Origin: DATDRQ01 sp035291645
GTDB taxonomy: Bacteria; Chloroflexota; Anaerolineae; Anaerolineales; UBA4823
DNA: 19,123 nucleotides
Direction: 5' to 3'
Assembly (NCBI GenBank): GCA_035291645.1
Contig: DATDRQ010000208.1
Location: 1 to 19,123, forward strand
A model generated the notes under the pieces. That model searched no databases. It was not told where the DNA came from and saw only the letters and a program-made list of their open reading frames with translations. Positions 14,994 through 19,123 of this stretch are shown here, piece after piece. A program made the position numbers and the translations under genes. The number at the start of each line of letters is the position of its first letter. The first letter of the stretch is position 1.

Positions 14994-15653
14994 ATGAAAA
15001 AATTTGTCGCCGTTGCCGGGAATATCGGCGTGGGAAAGTCGACGCTGGTAACCCTGTTATGCGATCGCCTGGGCTGGCAGCCGTTCTACGAGCCGGTTGC
15101 CGAGAATCCCTACCTGGCCGATTTCTACGCCGACATGAGCGCCTGGGCTTTCCATTCACAGATTTTTTTTCTCACCCACCGGCTGCGCGCCCACCGCCAG
15201 CTGCTCGATCACCCCTCTTCGGTCATCCAGGACCGCAGTGTGTACGAAGATGCCGAGATATTTGCCTTGAATCTCTTCCGGCAAGGGTTGATCGACCATC
15301 GTGATTATGGCACCTACCAGGAGCTGTACTCGGTACTCACACAATTCCTACCTCCCCCGGACCTGGTGGTCTATCTACGCGCCTCCGTACCAACCCTGGT
15401 GGCGCGCATCGCCCGGCGCGGCCGCGACTATGAGCGGCAGATCTCCCCCGAATACCTGGGTCAACTCAACGAACTGTACGAGGCCTGGATCGCCAGCTTC
15501 AGCCAGTGCCCGGTGCTAACCGTACCCAGCGATGACCTGGACTACGTTTCCAACTCGGGTCACCTGGACCTGATCGTCGAGAAGGTCCAGGAAAAGCTGA
15601 CCGGGAAGGAAGAAGTCATCTTCGACCTTGAAGATATGTCTCGGTTCAGCTAG
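14994..15653 (+). CDS. Deoxynucleoside kinase (dGK/dAK type)
   Basis: The 219-residue enzyme phosphorylates deoxynucleosides for dNTP salvage. The P-loop GNIGVGKST occupies 9-17. Glu33 (FYEPV) matches the base-proximal catalytic Glu, QDRSVYEDAEIFA carries the DRS motif (80-82), and the lid RRGRDYE (141-147) supplies the arginines that close over ATP. The YADMSAWAFHSQIFFLTHR segment is typical of the bacterial deoxyguanosine/deoxyadenosine kinase branch. Specificity for purine or pyrimidine is not settled by sequence alone. The ATG has an excellent ribosome site (AGGAAGGA, about 5 bases) and lies 8 bases after the upstream PPDK_N gene. It converges with the RCK gene with a gap of only 4 bases, so there is no room for a terminator between them. 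Confidence 0.9.
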   Translation: MKKFVAVAGNIGVGKSTLVTLLCDRLGWQPFYEPVAENPYLADFYADMSAWAFHSQIFFLTHRLRAHRQLLDHPSSVIQDRSVYEDAEIFALNLFRQGLIDHRDYGTYQELYSVLTQFLPPPDLVVYLRASVPTLVARIARRGRDYERQISPEYLGQLNELYEAWIASFSQCPVLTVPSDDLDYVSNSGHLDLIVEKVQEKLTGKEEVIFDLEDMSRFS

Positions 15654-15657
15654 CTCT

Positions 15658-16338
15658 TCAACCACCCACCGGAGCCGGCCTGCCAAGCAGGGCTGCCAGG
15701 TCGGCCAGGTGAGAAGTGTGCACCAGGGCGATCACCTCATCTACTGGTTGCAGGGTGGTTTCCCCATGCGGCACGATCAGCTGGTTCTTGCGCAGGATGG
15801 CGACGAAAACGCACTCAGGGGGTAGCGTGATATCACGCAGAGATTTTCCCACCACCACCGCCTTGGGGTGCACCTTCTCCTCGACGATTGAGTACTCCCC
15901 CCGGCGCAGTTTGAGCAGGGTCATCATGTCACCCAAGGACATCTCTTCGGCGATCAGTTTAGCCAGGATATCCGCCTGGCTGAGAGCTACGTCTACGCCC
16001 ATCTGCTTGTCGAACAGCCAGGCGTTCTTGGGATTGTTGACCCGGGCGATGGTGCGGGGGATCTTAAATTCGAAGCGCGCCAGGTTCGTGATCACCAGGT
16101 TGGCCTCGTCATCCCCGGTCACGGCAGCCAATACGTCGGCGTGTTCGATCCCGGCTGTCTCCAATACTGCTGGGGAACTGCCGTCGCCGGAAACTACCGC
16201 CTCCTCCGGCATCTCCTGCTTCAAGCGTTCCAGCACCTGAGGACGGTCTTCGATTACTCTAACCTGGTGTCCTTCCGCCAGCAGCTGGGCAGCCAGCTGT
16301 GAACCGGTCTTGCCTCCTCCGACAATTATGACGAACAT
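15658..16338 (-). CDS. TrkA/RCK-type potassium transport regulator, second copy
   Basis: This 226-residue protein has an N-terminal Rossmann RCK domain (about 1-135) with GGGKTG at 7-12 and Glu30 at the end of strand 2, which would favour NAD(H). A TrkA_C domain follows (about 140-220). GDGSSPAVLETAGIEHADVL is the typical second half of the nucleotide site. Such proteins bind NAD(H), ATP/ADP or c-di-AMP in the cytoplasm and gate a membrane potassium transporter (TrkH/KtrB type), or another cation channel. No membrane subunit is in the window. It starts 2 bases after the stop of the first RCK gene, with GGAAGGAGAA inside that gene as its ribosome site, so the two are made together and may form heteromers. 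Confidence 0.93.
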   Translation of the reverse strand: MFVIIVGGGKTGSQLAAQLLAEGHQVRVIEDRPQVLERLKQEMPEEAVVSGDGSSPAVLETAGIEHADVLAAVTGDDEANLVITNLARFEFKIPRTIARVNNPKNAWLFDKQMGVDVALSQADILAKLIAEEMSLGDMMTLLKLRRGEYSIVEEKVHPKAVVVGKSLRDITLPPECVFVAILRKNQLIVPHGETTLQPVDEVIALVHTSHLADLAALLGRPAPVGG

Positions 16339-16340
16339 GG

Positions 16341-16994
16341 CTATTCTCCTTCCCCCAGCAGCGCCTTAAAGCGGTCCATGGCAGAAGCCAGGATCAGCAG
16401 GTGAATCAGATCTCCCGCCTGGATCTCCGTCCCAGAGAGTGGCAGAAACGCTTGCCCGCGGCGGGTGATCGCCCCCACACTGATCTCGCCGGGGACGGTG
16501 ATAACCTTCACCGACCGGCCCTCCAACTGGGGCGGCGCTTCTAGCGAGACGACACACACTTCCCCGTGCCCGAAGGTGAATTGGGGATCCAGCTCGGCGT
16601 GCAGGAGCAGTTCCCGAATGCGTTCGGCGCCCCAAGTCGTGGAGGAGATGGTCAGCAGCCCGAGGCGCCGGTAGATCTCAGCCCGGCGCGGGTCGTACAG
16701 GCGGGCGACCACGCGCGGCACGCGGAAGATCTGGCGGGCGATCCGGGCGGCAACGATGTTGGCGTTATCCGAGGAGCTGGTGGCGGCAAAGGCATCTGCA
16801 TGCTCGATCCCGGCCTGCAACAGCACCTCCCGGTCGAAGCCGACGCCCCGAACCGTACGGCCTTTGAAATTTGGACCCAGGCGAGCCAGGGCTGCCGGGT
16901 CGTTGTCGATGACCACGACCTCATGGCCTTCATCGACCATCAACCGGCTGACCTGCTCACCGACCCGGCCACAGCCCATGATGATTACTTTCAT
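16341..16994 (-). CDS. TrkA/RCK-type potassium transport regulator, first copy
   Basis: The 217-residue protein starts MKVIIMGCGRVGEQVSRLMV: the Rossmann loop GCGRVG is at 7-12 and Asp30 ends strand 2 (VVVIDNDP), giving an NAD(H)-type site. The middle has DREVLLQAGIEHADAFAATSSSDNANI, as in TrkA, and residues about 135-217 form the TrkA_C domain. An open frame continues upstream but overlaps the ATPase in another frame and has no family match, so I take the ATG at 16994, which has AAGGAG 11 bases ahead. The start overlaps the ATPase stop (ATGA, 16991-16994), a strong sign of translational coupling with that pump. It and the next gene diverge considerably in sequence, so the pair is an old duplication. 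Confidence 0.94.
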   Translation of the reverse strand: MKVIIMGCGRVGEQVSRLMVDEGHEVVVIDNDPAALARLGPNFKGRTVRGVGFDREVLLQAGIEHADAFAATSSSDNANIVAARIARQIFRVPRVVARLYDPRRAEIYRRLGLLTISSTTWGAERIRELLLHAELDPQFTFGHGEVCVVSLEAPPQLEGRSVKVITVPGEISVGAITRRGQAFLPLSGTEIQAGDLIHLLILASAMDRFKALLGEGE

Positions 16995-19123
16995 AATGCT
17001 GTCTCTCCTTTCGTTTCCCAGGTGCGTTCGTGCTCTATCCAGCGAACTACGACCTTTCTCAACCAATCCAGACTGTACAAAATCGGCCCGAACAGGCTTA
17101 AACCCACCCAGAAGACCGGCGGCAGGGGCACATGTTGGAATACCTCTGCCAGCGGAGGATAGTAGATGAGGATCAGGATGATCGCAATTTCTATAAATAC
17201 CCCCAGGATCAAGAATGGATTGCCCAGCCAACCCAGGCTGCGCCCACGCTCGCGTTCCGTCCGGCAGGCGAAGGCGTTGCCGACCTGGGCCATGACCACA
17301 CCGGCGTGAAAGGCTGTCACCGCCAGCAAGTTCACATCTGCCCCGCCCAGCAAATCTAGAGAGAGCCAGCGGCCCACCAGGGGCAATGCGGAGAGATTCT
17401 CCCCCTCGGCCAGCCGGTAGACAAAGAAGAAACCCGTGTAACACAGGATGGCTTCGATCATCCCCAGCCACAGGAAGGCGCGCGCCAGCAATCCCCGGTC
17501 GATCAGGGGCTGGTCCCTGCGGCGGGGCGGGCGGTTCATCACGTTCGGCTCCGGCTTCTCGGTGCCCAGGGCCAATGCCGGGAACAGGTCGGTGCCCAGG
17601 TCGATCGCCAGGATCTGGATCACCCGTAGGGCCAGCGGGATCTGGAACATGGCAGTCAGGATGAAGGGTAGGATCTCTGGCACGTTACTGGAAAAGATAT
17701 AGGTGATAAATTTCCGCACGTTGTCGAAGACCGCCCGGCCTTCCTCGATCGCTGCCACAAAATTGCCGAAATTATCGGTGGTGAGGATGACGTCGGCGGC
17801 TTCTTTGGCAACGTCGGTGCCAGCCTGGCCCATTACCACGGCGACATCCGCCTTGCGCAGGGCTGGGGCGTCGTTGACGCCATCGCCGGTTACGGCTACG
17901 ACCTCCCCGCGCTTCTGGAAGGCTGCTACCAGGCGAAGCTTGTGCTCCGGAGCCATGCGGGCGTAGATGACTTCCTGATCGAGCAAGGCCTGCAGTTCCA
18001 CATCATTCAGCTCTTCCAGCTCTGCCCCGGTCAGGATGTGCGGGTTGGGCGTGAACAGCATGCCGACGCGGCGGGCGAGCGATTCGGCCGTCAACCCGTA
18101 ATCCCCGGTGATCATCACCATGCGGATGCCAGCCTGGTGAATGATCGCCATAGCCTCGGCTACCTCCGGCCTCGGTGGATCCATCATTGCCATCAATCCC
18201 AGGAAGGTCAGGTCGCGCTCCACGCCTTCTACCGAATAGGATCCGGAACGGCTGGGCAACTCGCGGCGTGCCAGAGCCAGCACACGCAACGCCCGGCGGG
18301 CGTAATCGTCATTGGCTGCCAGGATCTCAGACTGCAGGCCCTCGTCCAGCGGTCGAGCGGTACCATCCCACAGGATACTCGTGCACAGCTGCAATACCTC
18401 GCGCGGCGCGCCCTTGACAAGGGCAACTTCTTGTTCGCTGGACCAGAGCCTACCGTCTTCTTCGCTTTCCCAGCTCTCCAGGGTGTGGTCCGCCAGATGG
18501 ATAGTGCTCATGCGCTTACGGCGAGCATCGAAAGGCAGCTCGTGCAGGCGAGGCAGGCTATCTGCCAGTTCCTGCTCATCGATGCCCCATTTCATCGCCG
18601 CCACGCGTAAGGCGGCTTCGGTCTGGTCTCCCAGGCAGGACCAGTAAGGGCGGTCCGGAGTGGGTGGGTTCAAGCGGGCGTTGTTGCACAGGTCTGCGGC
18701 GATCAGCAGGGCGTTCAGGCTCGACTCGAGCGGCATCCCGTCGGGATTGGGTAAGTAACTGCCTTCTGGTTCGTACCCGGCGCCGGTGAGGGTGAAGCGC
18801 TGCCCGGATACCCAAACCTCGCGCACGGTCATCTGGTTCTGGGTGAGCGTGCCGCTCTTATCGGTGCAGATGATCGAGACGGTCCCCAACGTTTCCATGA
18901 TCGAGAGCTGCTTGACGAGCACCCCGCGCTTGGCCAGGCGCTGGGCTGCCATCGCCAGCGACAGGGTGACCGTCGCCGGCAGACCTTCTGGGACAGCCGC
19001 CACCAGGATTCCCAAGGCCAGCAGGAAGGCTTCGAACCCCTTTAGCCCGACGTCGAAGACGCCCACCACGAAGACGATCGCAGCCACACCCAGCGCCAGC
19101 AGGGAGATCACATGGCTGGTGCG
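16991..19123 (-). CDS. P-type (P2) cation-transporting ATPase, N-terminus outside window
   Basis: 710 residues are visible and the frame runs through the right edge, so roughly the first 180-200 (TM1-TM3 and the actuator domain) are missing. PEGLPATVTLSLA marks TM4. The phosphorylated Asp is in CTDKSGTLTQNQMT (codon 18860-18862), with KGAPREVLQLC in the nucleotide domain and MMDPPRPEV, MITGD and TGDGVNDAPALRKAD in the phosphorylation domain. TM6 reads LAIDLGTDLFPALALG (codons around 17588-17605), which resembles the IDLGTDM motif of Na,K-ATPase (P2C) rather than the VNLVTDGLPA of calcium pumps (P2A), so the ion is uncertain. TM5 SSNVPEILPF carries the conserved Glu. It is the first visible gene of an operon with two RCK proteins, suggesting a role in monovalent cation homeostasis. 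Confidence 0.93.
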   Translation of the reverse strand, partial: RTSHVISLLALGVAAIVFVVGVFDVGLKGFEAFLLALGILVAAVPEGLPATVTLSLAMAAQRLAKRGVLVKQLSIMETLGTVSIICTDKSGTLTQNQMTVREVWVSGQRFTLTGAGYEPEGSYLPNPDGMPLESSLNALLIAADLCNNARLNPPTPDRPYWSCLGDQTEAALRVAAMKWGIDEQELADSLPRLHELPFDARRKRMSTIHLADHTLESWESEEDGRLWSSEQEVALVKGAPREVLQLCTSILWDGTARPLDEGLQSEILAANDDYARRALRVLALARRELPSRSGSYSVEGVERDLTFLGLMAMMDPPRPEVAEAMAIIHQAGIRMVMITGDYGLTAESLARRVGMLFTPNPHILTGAELEELNDVELQALLDQEVIYARMAPEHKLRLVAAFQKRGEVVAVTGDGVNDAPALRKADVAVVMGQAGTDVAKEAADVILTTDNFGNFVAAIEEGRAVFDNVRKFITYIFSSNVPEILPFILTAMFQIPLALRVIQILAIDLGTDLFPALALGTEKPEPNVMNRPPRRRDQPLIDRGLLARAFLWLGMIEAILCYTGFFFVYRLAEGENLSALPLVGRWLSLDLLGGADVNLLAVTAFHAGVVMAQVGNAFACRTERERGRSLGWLGNPFLILGVFIEIAIILILIYYPPLAEVFQHVPLPPVFWVGLSLFGPILYSLDWLRKVVVRWIEHERTWETKGETAL

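Noticed and set aside
16995..17471. Upstream extension of the first RCK gene to 376 residues
   Set aside because: The added residues lie in another frame over the ATPase C-terminus, show no family pattern, and the ATG at 16994 has its own ribosome site and begins a textbook Rossmann fold.

Overview
The window looks like chromosomal DNA from a free-living Chloroflexota bacterium, most likely of the Anaerolineae type. The base composition is GC-rich. It carries an ECF sigma factor overlapping a membrane protein with a DUF5667-like domain and a Pro/Thr-rich tail, a DUF5671-like multispan membrane protein, and a truncated PEP/pyruvate-binding protein, all frequent in that phylum. This is an inference from gene style; no rRNA or other taxonomic marker is present. 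No phage genes, insertion sequences, CRISPR arrays, tRNAs or rRNAs were found.

Layout. (1) 1-321, minus: the N-terminal part of a SIMPL/DUF541 lipoprotein, running off the left edge. (2) 645-3392, plus: a probable operon of a sugar nucleotidyltransferase, a 72-residue unknown protein joined by a 4-base overlap, and gatB. (3) 3393-3619: a dense regulatory stretch with two palindromes, a promoter, a leader ORF and a terminator, followed by glutamate dehydrogenase and a strong terminator. (4) 5001-7470: a promoter, a small membrane-anchored protein and a large membrane protein built from three similar units. (5) 7471-9640: an ECF sigma factor overlapping its presumed membrane-bound regulator, whose C-terminus carries an expanding 24-bp repeat, then a terminator. 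(6) 9680-10588, minus: a response regulator with a GGDEF domain. (7) 10715-11130: a structured leader and a 73-residue protein. (8) 11436-12569: dnaN. (9) 12661-15653: a PEP-synthase-like protein without its phosphohistidine domain, followed 8 bases later by a deoxynucleoside kinase. (10) 15658-19123, minus: a P-type cation ATPase (cut by the right edge) and two RCK/TrkA proteins in one tightly packed operon.

How the genes fit together. Most are housekeeping: tRNA-dependent amidation (GatB), nitrogen/carbon exchange (GDH), replication clamp (DnaN), nucleotide salvage (dNK), cation homeostasis (ATPase plus RCK). Two modules sense or signal: the ECF sigma/membrane regulator pair and the diguanylate cyclase. 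I did not find an obvious new defence or mobile system. The features most worth following are the leader region before gdhA, the promoter placed directly on a terminator at 9559-9640, the ECF sigma pair with its tandem-repeat tail and a possible small ORF in its leader, the triplicated membrane protein, and the ATPase with an animal Na,K-pump-like ion-site motif coupled to two RCK proteins.
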